Shown here: positions 53,861-62,415 of the stretch, piece by piece
Numbering within the stretch: position 1 is the stretch's first letter
How the letters are laid out: every line of letters starts with the position of its first letter
Translations under genes and position numbers: made by a program
The notes under the pieces: generated by a model
The model's input: the letters and a program-made list of their open reading frames with translations, nothing else
Databases searched by the model: none
Told to the model about the DNA's origin: nothing
Assembly: GCA_964645715.1 (NCBI GenBank)
Contig: CAZYAO010000003.1
Span: 81,655 to 145,654, forward strand
DNA: 64,000 nt
From: JAUMBM01 sp964645715
Lineage (GTDB): Bacteria; Bacteroidota; Bacteroidia; Chitinophagales; Saprospiraceae
Direction: 5' to 3'

Positions 53861-55582
53861 TCAGTCACGCTGCATAGTATAGGTCTGCATCTGATCAACG
53901 GTTAGGAATCGGTACTTACCGTCGAGTGAGTCCACAGCCTGCTGTACGCTCAGGAAAAAGTGGTCCTTGCCAATTTTGTCGCGCAACCCGCTGTCGGCCA
54001 GCCGGTCGCGTACGGGGCCAATCACTGCTGCCAGCAGGAGTTGTATGTTGCGCTGTCTGAAGTCTTCAATCGTTTGCTCGAGCATGTGCATGGCCGTGGA
54101 GTCAATTTGGCTGATGGTATCGCATTGAATAATGATTGCCCTCAGCGCATCGCCTTTGGCAGCCGCCAATTGTTCAATATTTTCCCGGAAAAAATCTGTG
54201 TTGGCAAAAAACAGGGGCGCATCAAAGCGCAGCACCAGTATGTCCCGCCTTATTTCCAGCTTTTCATGCCGCTCAATATTGAGGTAGTAGGGTGCATCGG
54301 GAAGCTTGCCCAGCACCGCCAGGTGAGGTCTTGCTGAGCCGTAGACAACCGACGCCAGCGAGAGTATGACACCAATACCAATGCCTTGCTCAATACCGAG
54401 CATCAGGGTAAAGATGAAGGTAGCGATCAGCATCCAAAAATCAACTCTGTGAATATGCCACAGATTGACGGCTTCGCGCCAGTCAATCAGGTTACTGACG
54501 GCAACAATGATTACTGCAGCCAGCACAGCATTGGGCAGGTAGTAAAAAAGGGGTGTGAAAAATAACAGGGTGAGCAGGACCAGCGCTGCCGAAATGAGGG
54601 AGGCCAGACCTGTCTTGGCACCTGCCTGGTTGTTTACGGCTGTTCGCGAAAATCCGCCCGTGACCGGAAAGGACTGAAAGAATGATCCGACAATGTTGGC
54701 CATACCAAGGGCAAAGAGCTCCTGGTTGGCGTTTAGCTGGTAGTCACGGTGCCGGTTGTGCATGGCCTTAGCAACGGCGATGCTTTCCATGAAACTCACC
54801 AGACTGATGGCGAGGGATATCGGAATCAGGGAGCGGATGTCTGCCCACGATAATCCTGAAAACTGAAATTGAGGCAACCCTTTGGGTACATGGCCTACAA
54901 TCTTTACACCGAGTTCGTTGAGGGAGAAGGCAGCAGTGAGGACGATCCCGAGCACAACAGCAACCAGCGCGCCCGGGATGGCCGGTAGTCGCCGGCGAAT
55001 ACCGACAATGACCAGCATGGCACCCACGCCCATGGCAGCCGTAAGCCAGTTGGTCTGGTGGATATTGCTGGCCGCGGCCAGCAATATTTCATGGACATGG
55101 TGGCTGTTGGGCAGGTTGATGCCCAACAGGTGCTTGAGCTGTGAAAGAGCAATGATGAGGGCCGCTGCAGAGGTGAAACCACTGATGACCGGGTGAGATA
55201 GGAATGTTACCAGAAAACCCAACCGCAAGGCGCCAAGGGCAAATTGTATGAGACCTACCAGCAGTGCCAATATAAGTGCTAAACTGAGATAAGCTTCCGT
55301 GCCGGCGGTGGCAAGCGTGCCTACGCCGGCTGCCGTGAGCAGCGATACCATGGCAACGGGTCCAACGGCCAGCTGTCGGGAACTGCCCAGCAAGGCGTAG
55401 ATGATGAGCGGAAATGTGCTGGCGTAGAGCCCGTACACAGCAGGCAGACCCGCCAGCAGGGCATAGGCCATGCCCTGCGGAATAAGCATGACACCGACAG
55501 TCAGCCCTGCTGAAATGTCGCCGCTTAACCACTCGCGGCGGTAGTTTTTTATCCAGTCTAACGCGGGAATATAGGACAACAT
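53861..55582 (-). CDS. SulP-family anion transporter with STAS domain
   Basis: A 573-residue inner-membrane protein of the SLC26/SulP family (sulfate, bicarbonate or other anions). GDISAGLTVGVMLIPQGMAY and LLAGLPAVYGLYASTFP are the N-terminal family signature. About 10-14 hydrophobic segments fill residues 25-420. The C-terminal STAS domain (about 435-560) includes VLRFDAPLFFANTDFFREN and CDTISQIDSTAMHMLEQTI. It is the second gene of an operon after a Crp-family regulator (52-nt spacing), so transport is probably under that regulator. Confidence 0.93.
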   Translation of the reverse strand: MLSYIPALDWIKNYRREWLSGDISAGLTVGVMLIPQGMAYALLAGLPAVYGLYASTFPLIIYALLGSSRQLAVGPVAMVSLLTAAGVGTLATAGTEAYLSLALILALLVGLIQFALGALRLGFLVTFLSHPVISGFTSAAALIIALSQLKHLLGINLPNSHHVHEILLAAASNIHQTNWLTAAMGVGAMLVIVGIRRRLPAIPGALVAVVLGIVLTAAFSLNELGVKIVGHVPKGLPQFQFSGLSWADIRSLIPISLAISLVSFMESIAVAKAMHNRHRDYQLNANQELFALGMANIVGSFFQSFPVTGGFSRTAVNNQAGAKTGLASLISAALVLLTLLFFTPLFYYLPNAVLAAVIIVAVSNLIDWREAVNLWHIHRVDFWMLIATFIFTLMLGIEQGIGIGVILSLASVVYGSARPHLAVLGKLPDAPYYLNIERHEKLEIRRDILVLRFDAPLFFANTDFFRENIEQLAAAKGDALRAIIIQCDTISQIDSTAMHMLEQTIEDFRQRNIQLLLAAVIGPVRDRLADSGLRDKIGKDHFFLSVQQAVDSLDGKYRFLTVDQMQTYTMQRD

Positions 55583-55634
55583 ATTGCTTGGTTGTCGTAG
55601 CCATTAACCAGCTTGTGCCAATGGCACAGACCGA

Positions 55635-56309
55635 TTAGTGATTAGAGATGATTTCAATTTTGTTGCGGCCGAGCTTGATCTTGTTTTGCTTCTCAAGCTG
55701 CTTCAGCAGCCGGCTGATGGCCTCTCTGGAAGCATGTAGGTCGTCGGCAATCTCCTGATGTGTAGTCTGAAGAATTTTTTCGTGGGTAGCGTGTGAACGG
55801 TCGAGCAGGTACTGCCACAGCCGCTCGTCCATGCGCAGAAAGGCAATGTTGTCAATGGCTTCAACCAACTCCATCAGCCTGTCTTCATAAGACTGCATAA
55901 CGAAGTCCTTCCAGCTTCGATAGCGTGTCATCCATTCGTCAACCATACGGGTAGGCAGGGTCAGCACAAGCAAATCATCTTCCGCAACAGCCCGTATATA
56001 GCTTTTTTTCTGGCTCAGACAGCAGGTAAAGGAGGACGCACAGGCTTCACCGGCTTCTACATAATACAGGAAGAGATCACCGCTGTCACTCGAACGCATG
56101 ACTTTGAGCGTGCCCTCCAACACAAGTGGTATGTAGCGTACGTAGCTGCCATACTCAGACAGTGTCTCACCCGCTTTGAAATCGACAAGGTTGCCCTGTG
56201 CAGCAATCTCATCCAGCAGTGCAGGCTCATTGAGCTTGGGAAACCTGCGCCTCACCAATTCCCGAATTTCGTCCTGCCGACTCTTTTCCGGCCAGTTTTG
56301 TGCCTTCAT
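55635..56309 (-). CDS. Crp/Fnr-family transcriptional regulator
   Basis: 224 residues. The cyclic-nucleotide-binding-like beta barrel is about 30-135 (FKAGETLSEYGSYVRYIPLV, LEGTLKVMR). A Cys pair in SSFTCCLSQ replaces the cAMP-phosphate-binding motif seen in E. coli Crp, so the effector is not cAMP by this evidence. The winged helix-turn-helix is about 170-224, with recognition helix SREAISRLLKQLEKQ, where the R-E-x-x-x-R pattern of Crp/Fnr is kept. Its own promoter has a perfect Crp-type site (56367-56382) 43 nt upstream of the expected transcription start, indicating autoregulation of the crp-sulP operon. Confidence 0.93.
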   Translation of the reverse strand: MKAQNWPEKSRQDEIRELVRRRFPKLNEPALLDEIAAQGNLVDFKAGETLSEYGSYVRYIPLVLEGTLKVMRSSDSGDLFLYYVEAGEACASSFTCCLSQKKSYIRAVAEDDLLVLTLPTRMVDEWMTRYRSWKDFVMQSYEDRLMELVEAIDNIAFLRMDERLWQYLLDRSHATHEKILQTTHQEIADDLHASREAISRLLKQLEKQNKIKLGRNKIEIISNH

Positions 56310-56336
56310 ACCGCACTCCTTTGTTTAATAGCAGCA

Positions 56337-56344
56337 CAAAGATA
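56337..56344 (-). promoter_or_regulatory. -7 box TATCTTTG of the crp-sulP operon
   Basis: Minus-strand TATCTTTG, exact consensus, 28 nt before the crp start codon. No -33 TTG at the usual distance, as expected for an activator-dependent promoter. Confidence 0.5.
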
Positions 56345-56366
56345 GGGCAATATGAATACTTTGTCA

Positions 56367-56382
56367 TGTGATAATGATCACA
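56367..56382. promoter_or_regulatory. Perfect Crp-type operator TGTGATAATGATCACA
   Basis: TGTGA-N6-TCACA with a 6-bp perfect inverted repeat (TGTGAT/ATCACA). The centre is about 43 nt upstream of the transcription start predicted from the -7 box, the position of class II activation by Crp/Fnr proteins. It lies directly upstream of a gene for such a protein. Confidence 0.7.
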
Positions 56383-56405
56383 AAAAAAGGAGTGGCACTT
56401 TTACG

Positions 56406-56489
56406 GGCATCTTTGGGCGGCCAGAGCCAACCAAAGATGCCTACATTTGAAGGTTTATTGATTTTTCGAAGAAAAATCAATAAACCTTC
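56406..56489 (-). terminator. Two stem-loops at the hemH 3' end
   Basis: A 19-bp perfect stem (56449-56467 with 56471-56489, loop GAA) contains the hemH TGA stop (56477-56479) in its arm. An 11-bp stem (56406-56416 with 56431-56441) follows. The first shares the core GATTTTTCGAAGAAAAATC with the hairpin at 22933-22955. Confidence 0.8.
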
Positions 56490-57535
56490 GCGCTAGTGTA
56501 CTGGCTACTCTCGGCCTTCACCATCCGTGCGACCAGTTCTATCCAGTGCGGATTATCATTGAGGCTGGGCACGAGATCAATTTTCTCTCCGCCCATCTCT
56601 TCAAATTCTTCCTGATATTCCGAACCTATTTCTACAATGGTCTCCAGACAGTCGGCTACGAAAGCAGGGCTGAAAACCAGCAGTCGCTTGGCACCCTGCT
56701 TGGCCAGCGATTCGATGACGCTGCTGGTGTAGGGCTTGGCCCACTCTTCAGGGCCAAGCCGGCTCTGGAAAGTGGTAGTGCACTTTGCCTGGTCCAGACC
56801 CAACTGGGCAATCAGGGCACGGGTAGTTGCATGGCATTGAGCTGAGTAGCAAAACTGGTTGACGGTGCCGAGCTGCTGGCAGCAGCCTTCCTTACGGGCG
56901 CAGTGCTGCCCGCTGGCATCGGCTCTCTTTAGTTGGCGCACGGGAAGACCGTGATAACTAAATATGAAGTGGTCGTAACTGTCGAGGTCAAATTGGCGCG
57001 CGTTGCTGGCAAAAATGGCAATCATCTCGGGATGATCGTAGTAGCTGCTGACAAAGTGCAGCTTGGGGAAGTTTTCTCTGGTAGAGAGCAACCGCATTAC
57101 TTCCTCGTGCACCGATCCGGTGGTAGCACCCGCATATTGGGGGAAGAGCGGAAAAACGATGAGCTCATCTACGCCAGCCTGCAGCAACTTGTCAAGCGCT
57201 GATGCTATGGATGGATTTTGGTAGCGCATGGCCAGTTCAACATGAAAATCATCCCCCAGCACCTGAGCAACGCCTTCAGCAAGCTGGTAGCCGTAGTATT
57301 TCAGCGGAGAGCCGTTGTCTGTCCAGACCTCCCGGTAGGCTTTGGCCGATTTTCCGGATCGGAGCGGTGCAATGATTCCTCTGACAACCAAGGTTCTGAC
57401 CAACCAGTTGTAATCCACTACACGCCTGTCCATCAGAAATTCTACCAGGTATCGGCCTACCTCTTTGCGTCGGGGGGCATCCGGAGTACCCAGATTTACG
57501 AGCAACACGCCTGTCTTTCCAAATCTTTGTGTCAT
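56477..57535 (-). CDS. hemH: Ferrochelatase
   Basis: A 352-residue enzyme inserting ferrous iron into protoporphyrin IX, the last step of protoheme synthesis, usually peripheral to the inner membrane. VLLVNLGTPDAP at the start, FSYHGLPVRQLKRAD (active-site histidine), TTFQSRLGPEEWAKPYT and FSPAFVADCLETIVEI (active-site glutamate) are intact. Extra cysteines (CARKEGCCQQ, CYSAQCHATT) occur mid-protein. The ATG at 57535 begins the family; the frame opens at 57604. The stop codon lies inside a strong hairpin. Confidence 0.96.
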   Translation of the reverse strand: MTQRFGKTGVLLVNLGTPDAPRRKEVGRYLVEFLMDRRVVDYNWLVRTLVVRGIIAPLRSGKSAKAYREVWTDNGSPLKYYGYQLAEGVAQVLGDDFHVELAMRYQNPSIASALDKLLQAGVDELIVFPLFPQYAGATTGSVHEEVMRLLSTRENFPKLHFVSSYYDHPEMIAIFASNARQFDLDSYDHFIFSYHGLPVRQLKRADASGQHCARKEGCCQQLGTVNQFCYSAQCHATTRALIAQLGLDQAKCTTTFQSRLGPEEWAKPYTSSVIESLAKQGAKRLLVFSPAFVADCLETIVEIGSEYQEEFEEMGGEKIDLVPSLNDNPHWIELVARMVKAESSQYTSAKVY

Positions 57536-57798
57536 TGGCTTGCGCAATATTTTTTTGTAATGAGGACGGCTGGCAGCAACTGCCATTCGTAAGCCGTAAA
57601 ACAATTACAGGACAGGATGGTTGTCAATATCCGGCCGGAAATTAGCGGGCAATGATGAGGAGCCATACAGGCCGAGGTAGCTGAAAAAAAGAAAAACCCT
57701 TCACTCTTTTAGAGGCTTATACCAACAACATTTGTAACTTGTAGCCAACAAAACCCGGTTTCGACTGTATTTATTAGTACTCTTAATCTGCAAAAATT

Positions 57799-58620
57799 AT
57801 GTGCAAGCAGTTTACTTTGTTGGTTGTCTTGCTTGCAGGCGTGCTATACGCACTGCCGGGGCAGCAACAGCTACCGGCCGGCCGCAATTATTACAGCGAA
57901 GAGAAAAAAGGCATCGTCTACAACGAAGAGCTTGCTTTCGATTTTAAATTGCTCACACCCCGCAGTATTGCGGTGGGGGTCAATTTCGGGGACTTGCAGA
58001 CCTACTACCGTACGCGTTTCTACAACCTGGAGCTGGGTAATCTCAGGAACAGTCAGGAGTTTCGGCAGAGCTTTGATATCCAGTTTCCCGGATCCAACAT
58101 CGCTTCCAATCCCTTCGTTTTTGGCAAGCAAAATCAGTTCTATGTGCTGCGCGGCGGCTTGGGCTTCAAGCGTTATTTGTCGGAAAAAGCCGTCCGGCGC
58201 GGGGTAGCGGTAGGCTACTCTTACAGCGGTGGACCTGCGCTGGGGTTTCTCAAGCCCTACTATCTCAATCTTATCTATTTTAGTGATCAGGGGACCAATC
58301 GCGTAGTAATCCGGCCGGAGCGCTATACAGAGGAGAATGCCCGCACTTTTCTTGACATTTATACGGTCTATGGGGCGGCTTCCTGGTTGAGAGGACTGGG
58401 AGAAATACGGCTGCTGCCGGGTATCCAGGCCAAGGCGGCGCTGCATTTTGACTGGGGAGCTTTTGAGGAGACCGTGAAGGCAATAGAGGCGGGAATCGCC
58501 GTCGATTTTTTCTTCAGGGAGGTACCAATCATGGTGGAAAGTCCAACCACGCGCGGGGTCGAAAACAGTGCTGCTTTCATCAATTTTTACATAAATTTGC
58601 AACTCGGCAAACGCCGCTAA
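57799..58620 (+). CDS. Putative outer-membrane beta-barrel protein upstream of lipA
   Basis: 273 residues with a signal peptide (cleaved about 21, ALPGQ). The rest is rich in alternating aromatic/hydrophobic strands (GVNFGDLQTYYRTRFYNLEL, VLRGGLGFKRYL, GVAVGYSYSGGPALGFLKPY), ending FINFYINLQLGKRR, as in small outer-membrane barrels. I recognise no functional family. It is 12 nt upstream of lipA on the same strand, an association seen in other Bacteroidota; whether there is a functional link is unknown. Confidence 0.75.
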   Translation: MCKQFTLLVVLLAGVLYALPGQQQLPAGRNYYSEEKKGIVYNEELAFDFKLLTPRSIAVGVNFGDLQTYYRTRFYNLELGNLRNSQEFRQSFDIQFPGSNIASNPFVFGKQNQFYVLRGGLGFKRYLSEKAVRRGVAVGYSYSGGPALGFLKPYYLNLIYFSDQGTNRVVIRPERYTEENARTFLDIYTVYGAASWLRGLGEIRLLPGIQAKAALHFDWGAFEETVKAIEAGIAVDFFFREVPIMVESPTTRGVENSAAFINFYINLQLGKRR

Positions 58621-58632
58621 GCATTATTCAAT

Positions 58633-59505
58633 ATGATCGAGCTACCCATTACAGAATCGGTTACTACTACCCAGCGCAAACCCGACTGGCTGCGTGTCAA
58701 GCTGCCCATCGGCCCTGCTTACAAGCATGTGCGTTCGCTGGTAGACGAATATAAGCTTCATACAATCTGTCAGAGCGGCAATTGCCCCAATATGGGTGAG
58801 TGCTGGGGAGAAGGTACTGCTACTTTCATGATCCTGGGCAATACTTGTACGCGTTCCTGTAGTTTTTGTGCCGTGAAGACCGGCAGGCCTACCGAATATG
58901 ATGTCGATGAGCCGCGCAGGGTCGCAGAAGCTATCCGGCTTATGCAGGTAAAACACGCTGTGATAACCTCAGTCAACCGTGACGAGCTGAAGGACAGGGG
59001 AGCAGAAATATGGTATCAGACCGTCCGTGCCGTGAAGGAAACCTCTCCTGCAACTACCATTGAGACGCTGATCCCGGATGTTAAAGCCAACTGGGATGCA
59101 CTGGAAAGGATGATTAGTGCCGGACAAGAAGTGGTTTCTCACAATATGGAAACGGTCGAGAGCCTCTACAGGAAAGTGCGGCCGCAGGCTAAGTACAGCC
59201 GGAGTCTCGAGCAAATCCAGCGAACCAAAGCCTATGGTAAGCGTACCAAGAGCGGTATCATGGTGGGGCTGGGCGAAAAGCCGGAAGAGGTATACAGAAT
59301 CATGGACGATCTCGCAGCGCATGGCTGCGATGTGATGACCATCGGACAATACCTGCAGCCAACGCGTATGCACTTGGAGGTTGTTGAATTTATCCACCCC
59401 GATTTGTTTGCACACTACAAGGAGGAAGGTCTTAAGCGCGGTTTTTCTTATGTTGAGAGTGGACCGCTGGTTCGCTCAAGCTACCACGCTGAGCGCCATA
59501 TTTAG
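58633..59505 (+). CDS. lipA: Lipoyl synthase
   Basis: A 290-residue radical-SAM enzyme that inserts two sulfurs into octanoyl groups on E2/H proteins. The auxiliary cluster cysteines are in CQSGNCPNMGEC, the SAM cluster motif is CTRSCSFC, and the C-terminal cluster-ligand motif RSSYHA is present near the end. Tightly spaced after the barrel-protein gene, so probably one transcript. It is cytoplasmic. No lipB in the window. Confidence 0.97.
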   Translation: MIELPITESVTTTQRKPDWLRVKLPIGPAYKHVRSLVDEYKLHTICQSGNCPNMGECWGEGTATFMILGNTCTRSCSFCAVKTGRPTEYDVDEPRRVAEAIRLMQVKHAVITSVNRDELKDRGAEIWYQTVRAVKETSPATTIETLIPDVKANWDALERMISAGQEVVSHNMETVESLYRKVRPQAKYSRSLEQIQRTKAYGKRTKSGIMVGLGEKPEEVYRIMDDLAAHGCDVMTIGQYLQPTRMHLEVVEFIHPDLFAHYKEEGLKRGFSYVESGPLVRSSYHAERHI

Positions 59506-59538
59506 TTTCGTCAAAATGCAGCAGGTAGGTAGCGCTGA

Positions 59539-60699
59539 CTAGCTCACTGAAGCGCTGAGTCGGGCGGATAGTTGTATAAGTGTTTCAATCTGCTTGTTCG
59601 GAGGCTCCCGCCAAGCCTTGCTGATGGGGTTAAAAAGATCGTAGATCAATAGAAAATTGTTGATCTGGTAGTAGACCATCCAGCTTTTATGCCTTGCAGC
59701 TGCCCACTGGGCGAGTTCGGTTTGGTATCGGTCGCACAGCAAAGGATACATATTTTCATCACAGAAGGGTGCCAGTTCCCGACCCTGAACGGTGCTGCGG
59801 AAGGAGGCCCATACATTCATGACGCTTTCTTTGTAAGAGAAGCAGAATTTTTTCCAAAATGATTTGGCCAGGGGAGAGTTGCTCTCCGCAGCGTATACGG
59901 TAAGCATGGCCATACTACTGCCCACGGCATCGAGTCTGCAGCGGTTGGTATTGGTAAAGCCGGAACAGGGAAGGTCGTTATCGTCAAATAACAACTCTCG
60001 CTGCACGTACATGGACCAGTCCATAGAGGCTGTTTCCAACAGCTTGCTTCCAAAGTAACTGTCATGCAAACTCAGCGCGTACAAGGCAGCTGCGTTGTCA
60101 TACGGACGAAAGGCGATATCTTTGGGCCGCGAGGCCAGGTTTTTATAGCGCGATCGGGTAATCCCGTCTGCCAGGTATTTGCACGCCTTTGTCCACTTGG
60201 CGGCATAGGTTTCGTCCAGTGTGGTCATTTGATAGTGTGCGAGTATGATGGCTGCATGCGACAGGAAAAACACTTGTTGCTCCCATTCTGCACTGCGCCT
60301 CCATACAGGAAATCGTCGCTCATCAGCAACCCACTGCGCAGACCAGGCAAGCCAGCTACGGGCCTCCGTAGAGGCATTCTTGCTGATACGGGCGTAGCCT
60401 GATAACCCCCGGCTGGCCATACTGAGCATCAGCAGGCTCTTGTCAACATCCACACCACGGCGCAGATAACTTTGCATGATGGGATCGTTGAGGGCATACA
60501 CCAACTGCCGATAGTGTGCCCGACGCTGCCAACCGCCCGCCTCGTACACCCACAGTCCAAAAAGCAGCGCAACGACAATCCCTCCCAGCCCGTAAAGCAG
60601 GCGGCTAAGGCTGCTTAGCCGTTGACGAACCAACCAGGCAACAATCCAGAACACGCTGGATGCAGACAGAAGGATAGCAAGTAAGGCTAAAAAACGCAT
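59539..60699 (-). CDS. Unknown membrane-anchored protein, possible linalool-dehydratase-like alpha/alpha barrel
   Basis: 386 residues. Two N-terminal membrane helices (about 3-24 and 34-52), then about 330 residues predicted as paired helices, outside the membrane. Repeated helix hairpins such as YDNAAALYALSLHDSYFGSK suggest an alpha/alpha toroid. A conserved-looking loop, DLPCSGFTNTNRCRLDAVGS, has Cys245 and Cys254 nine residues apart, the same spacing I recall for the catalytic cysteines of linalool dehydratase-isomerase; this is a hypothesis from memory. The start is the ATG at 60699 (a TTG lies two codons earlier). It is convergent with lipA. Confidence 0.6.
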   Translation of the reverse strand: MRFLALLAILLSASSVFWIVAWLVRQRLSSLSRLLYGLGGIVVALLFGLWVYEAGGWQRRAHYRQLVYALNDPIMQSYLRRGVDVDKSLLMLSMASRGLSGYARISKNASTEARSWLAWSAQWVADERRFPVWRRSAEWEQQVFFLSHAAIILAHYQMTTLDETYAAKWTKACKYLADGITRSRYKNLASRPKDIAFRPYDNAAALYALSLHDSYFGSKLLETASMDWSMYVQRELLFDDNDLPCSGFTNTNRCRLDAVGSSMAMLTVYAAESNSPLAKSFWKKFCFSYKESVMNVWASFRSTVQGRELAPFCDENMYPLLCDRYQTELAQWAAARHKSWMVYYQINNFLLIYDLFNPISKAWREPPNKQIETLIQLSARLSASVS

Positions 60700-60864
60700 A
60701 GGCAATCTACAAATGTGACCCTAAGATATGAATTCTTACGGTAGGGCGGGGCTTTATCTCCGAAAAACGTGTATACCGCCCAAATTTATACGACAGAGCA
60801 CAGGATAAAGACAGGCACCAGGGCGGCAACTGGCACCTACAACTATTTTTACGCAGCGCAGAAA

Positions 60865-60903
60865 AAAACAAGCGCTGCAGCAGCACGCTGCAGCGCTTGT
60901 TTT
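60865..60903 (-). terminator. Stem-loop after the first haloperoxidase-like gene
   Basis: A 17-bp perfect stem (60865-60881 with 60887-60903, loop AGCAC) 31 nt after the stop, with a T-tract on the minus strand. Confidence 0.8.
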
Positions 60904-60933
60904 GACGCCGGACTTTCAAATCCCAACAGAGGA

Positions 60934-62346
60934 CTATCGCCTCCACGGAATTTCATTCACCTTGCGGCCAATCCGGTATCCCAGCTGCAGACCCGAATCA
61001 GCATCCATGCGGAAGTGGACACCCAGTGGAATTCTGGAGTAAGCATTTTCTTCTGCCATATCATAGAAGTTGGCAAACGAACGGGGCCTTCCGTCAAACT
61101 CAGTGCGACCTTCATGACAGCGGTCAACGAAGAAGTAGTTCTCTCCAAACAAATCCACGAAGACCTCAGCGGCGGCTGCACCAAAAGTAGCGTGCCCCGA
61201 AGGATAGGCGGGGAAGTTGGGCGTAAAGTAATCACCTGTTCCATCTGGGCACATCAGAGTGTTCCAGTTGGTATTGTTGAATACCCTGTGGATGTAAGAT
61301 ATTGGCCGTTCTACATTGTAGCGATATTTCTCGTGCCAGGCACGGATACCGGCGTCAGCAATACTCATACCTACACGGGCGTAGGTCTCTATAGCAAAAG
61401 CAAGATTGGCATCTTCCTGCTCCAACAACTGGTTGGCGACAGCAATGAAGCGGCCTGCAGGCGTAAATGTCAATACTGCACAGTCATCACTCCAAAAAAC
61501 AGCAATCCAGGCGTCTTCCGGCCGATTACCTGCCTTTACTTGATTAACCATATCTCTTACTTCCAGTGCCTGCTGGTAAAAGCTGGAGCCTGGTTGTTGG
61601 CTGTAGGCGTCAGGTGACGGACATACATCATCAGGTCCTGCGACAAAGGGGCGAACCTGTCCCCAGCGAGGCAGCAGCGCATCTGAATATTCTGGAAATG
61701 TAGGACGCCATATTCCGGGTATATTGCCCTGCGGAGCCACATAGTTGGGATCACGCGGGTTCAAATAGGCCTGGTGGCCTACCGGGTCAGTTGCCGACCA
61801 ATTGAAGACTGCCTGCGCCACGCGACGGCCGTACTCTGTCGAACGGTCAAAAATCTCGGCGTCAATGGAGTTCTTGTATTGCTGGAACAGCTCATTACGG
61901 AGGCTGTACAACCTGAAGAGATGCTCGGAGGGAGCTGTCGGGAAGAAAAGCTCGCAAGAACGTGCATAACAAGAGGTGAGTACAGAAGGCCAATGATAGG
62001 TCAACCCTTGCTCAACTTTGGGTAAAATGAGACCAGGGAATTGATTCTGTATAGACAGGTATTCATCTGACATACCCGGCTGTATACTTTCATAAGCCGC
62101 GATGCCGATGTAAGCATGCGTTCTGGCAGCAATCGGAGGTCTGTATCCAGGCGTGAAACGCTCTAAATCGAGCATAAGCAGGTTCCAGCGCATAGCAAGT
62201 TCATGACCATACTCTTGCGGCTTGCGCAGATCATCATCGACAACAGGTGTATCGTCAGGACCGCAACCAGTCAAAAAAAGCATAACGGAGAGAACCGCGA
62301 ATAAAAGAGGCTTTGCCACTCTTTTTGTAGAATAAACATGTTTCAT
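60934..62346 (-). CDS. Vanadium-dependent haloperoxidase-like lipoprotein (PAP2 superfamily)
   Basis: A 470-residue predicted lipoprotein (lipobox LTGC, Cys28). Vanadate/phosphate-binding motifs: KYRYNVERP (340-348, the K-x6-RP element), PSGH (382-385), and SRIPLGVHFRMD (437-448) with His444 as the apical ligand. This is the arrangement of vanadium haloperoxidases and acid phosphatases of the same fold; the substrate is not decidable. Roughly 65% similar by eye to the paralogue at 63084-64000. The small lipoprotein gene at 62416-62907 lies immediately upstream. Confidence 0.88.
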   Translation of the reverse strand: MKHVYSTKRVAKPLLFAVLSVMLFLTGCGPDDTPVVDDDLRKPQEYGHELAMRWNLLMLDLERFTPGYRPPIAARTHAYIGIAAYESIQPGMSDEYLSIQNQFPGLILPKVEQGLTYHWPSVLTSCYARSCELFFPTAPSEHLFRLYSLRNELFQQYKNSIDAEIFDRSTEYGRRVAQAVFNWSATDPVGHQAYLNPRDPNYVAPQGNIPGIWRPTFPEYSDALLPRWGQVRPFVAGPDDVCPSPDAYSQQPGSSFYQQALEVRDMVNQVKAGNRPEDAWIAVFWSDDCAVLTFTPAGRFIAVANQLLEQEDANLAFAIETYARVGMSIADAGIRAWHEKYRYNVERPISYIHRVFNNTNWNTLMCPDGTGDYFTPNFPAYPSGHATFGAAAAEVFVDLFGENYFFVDRCHEGRTEFDGRPRSFANFYDMAEENAYSRIPLGVHFRMDADSGLQLGYRIGRKVNEIPWRR

Positions 62347-62415
62347 TGGCCAATACTTTTTACATGAGATTTTGACAATTTCCAATGCAAAGTAGTTTGT
62401 AACAGGTCGTTATTT

